Part shown: positions 6,901 through 7,594 of the stretch, piece by piece | Position numbering within the stretch: the stretch's first letter is position 1 | Layout of the letters: each line of letters begins with the position of its first letter | Source: Crenarchaeota archaeon SCGC AAA471-B05 | GTDB taxonomy: Archaea > Thermoproteota > Thermoprotei > Gearchaeales > Gearchaeaceae | Assembly (NCBI GenBank): GCA_000380705.1 | Contig: AQYM01000031.1 | Span: 289-7,882, forward strand | Reading direction: 5' to 3' | Length of the DNA: 7,594 bases | Made by a program: the position numbers and the translations under genes | The notes under the pieces: model-generated | What the model was told of the DNA's origin: nothing | Seen by the model: the letters and a program-made list of their open reading frames with translations, nothing else | Database searches by the model: none

Positions 6901-7594
6901 GGCACCAATACTAAGTTTCCTACAGCATCAGAGATACCTACAGCATATCCTGAAACTCTTCTAAATTCCCTTCCTATCATAGAATAACTGACAGCATTTC
7001 GCTGGGAAACTTTTCCAGTAAATAAATAGTTGAGTAATTCTTCTTCTAAATTTTTTTGTATATTCATAAGTTTTATAACGTTTGTTGCTAAAGCTATATC
7101 TCTTTTGATTAATGCAGTTATTGAATCATTTCTCATTCTAGCTGCATGTTCAGCCATTTTAATCACATATTCATTGGCTACATCGTCTTTTTCTTCTATT
7201 TTTAATAAATGTGTGTTTACAGCAACGGTATGATGTAAGATTCTGTTTAAATGCGAAGCAACAACTCCATAAATTATCACATGTCTATAATTATTTATTC
7301 CTATTTTTCTAGCAATTGTTATATTCTGAGAAGCAATAGCTATCTGTCTAATCATAAATCTATATTTCCGAATACCATCTTTTACTCTATCTAAAATTTC
7401 ATTAGCCAATCTTTTATTAAATTCCTTTATTGCAGTCATTGTATCATTATGAATGTCTGAAATAAAAGCATTAAAACTTAATATTGAATCATTTATCGTA
7501 TAAGAAGATATATCTATTAAAATCTGATAAACAATCGAATCACTTTTATCTTGAGATATATCAGCTCCTATAAGTTCATTTTTTAACTCCCTAA
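6897..7594 (-). CDS. PhoU-family phosphate uptake regulator, 5'-partial
   Basis: The frame is open from the stop TAA (6899-6897) to the right edge, giving 231 visible C-terminal residues. The Met at 7439 is internal: the 51 codons before it (ELIGADISQDKSDSIVYQI, then SDIHNDTMTAI) match the layout of archaeal PhoU proteins, in which a linker with LIGAxI and an MHxDA-like helix joins an AbrB/MazE-like DNA-binding N terminus to two PhoU three-helix units. The two units end in related helices, SHLNRILHHTVAVNTHLLK (113-131) and FRRVSGYAVGISDAVGNLV (210-228), corresponding to the ERIxDHA-type helices of PhoU. Their acidic metal-binding residues are mostly replaced. Such proteins modulate phosphate transport or transcription. 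The N-terminal domain, promoter and any transporter partner lie outside the window. The gene converges on the metallopeptidase-like gene with a 4-bp overlap. Confidence 0.75.
   Translation of the reverse strand, partial: RELKNELIGADISQDKSDSIVYQILIDISSYTINDSILSFNAFISDIHNDTMTAIKEFNKRLANEILDRVKDGIRKYRFMIRQIAIASQNITIARKIGINNYRHVIIYGVVASHLNRILHHTVAVNTHLLKIEEKDDVANEYVIKMAEHAARMRNDSITALIKRDIALATNVIKLMNIQKNLEEELLNYLFTGKVSQRNAVSYSMIGREFRRVSGYAVGISDAVGNLVLVP

Noticed and set aside
7030..7233. Plus-strand open frame of 67 codons with hydrophobic residues
   Set aside because: It is antisense to the helical PhoU-like gene; the hydrophobic, Ser/Phe-rich composition is what the complement of such a gene gives.
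7437..7439. ATG as the start of the PhoU-like gene, giving 180 residues
   Set aside because: The frame stays open to 7594 and the extra 51 residues match the linker and first helix of archaeal PhoU proteins, so this Met is internal.
1..7594. CRISPR arrays, tRNA or rRNA genes, insertion sequences, long direct or inverted repeats
   Set aside because: Coding sequence covers almost everything, and reading both strands by eye showed no repeat units, transposase motifs or RNA gene signatures. Short AT-rich repeats are explained by composition.

Overview
The window looks like chromosomal DNA of a thermophilic archaeon, most likely a crenarchaeote close to the Sulfolobales. This rests on very low GC content, AGA/AGG arginine and ATA isoleucine codons, a GGTGA Shine-Dalgarno at an operon-internal start, genes that begin without a leader about 25 bp behind AT-rich TATA-like stretches, T-tract 3' ends, and an archaeal PhoU-type regulator. 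The genus is not determined.

Layout. (1) Bases 1-1494 (+): 3' portion of a membrane-anchored gluzincin metallopeptidase (HELTH plus a downstream Glu, C-terminal membrane helix). Its frame is open to the left edge, so its start lies outside the window. (2) Bases 1483-4351 (-): a two-gene ABC transporter operon, ATPase first (3689-4351), then a tandem-FtsX MacB-like permease (1483-3696), coupled by an 8-base overlap and a GGTGA ribosome binding site. The permease and peptidase ends converge and overlap by 12 bp. (3) Bases 4352-4391: a 40-bp divergent promoter region. (4) Bases 4392-6370 (+): a PYROXD2-like FAD oxidoreductase and, 8 bp later, a pyridoxamine-phosphate-oxidase-like split-barrel protein, probably one redox transcript. 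(5) Bases 6400-6900 (+): a small cytosolic protein with HExxHxxGxxD, probably an uncharacterised zinc peptidase. (6) Bases 6897-7594 (-): C-terminal 231 residues of an archaeal PhoU-family regulator, open to the right edge and overlapping the previous gene by 4 bp.

How they may work together. The ABC pair resembles exporters or extractors of lipophilic or peptide substrates. The adjacent peptidase is predicted to face the cell exterior, so a shared envelope role is possible, but the genes are on opposite strands and this is inference. The FAD enzyme and split-barrel protein are a plausible flavin redox pair of unknown substrate. The PhoU-like gene belongs to phosphate-uptake control and is probably unrelated to its neighbours. 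I see no RNA genes, CRISPR arrays, insertion sequences or integration sites, and no gene-free stretch longer than 40 bp. I recognise no clear new multi-gene system. The least explained parts are the two metallopeptidases and the extremely AT-rich 3' end of the first one.
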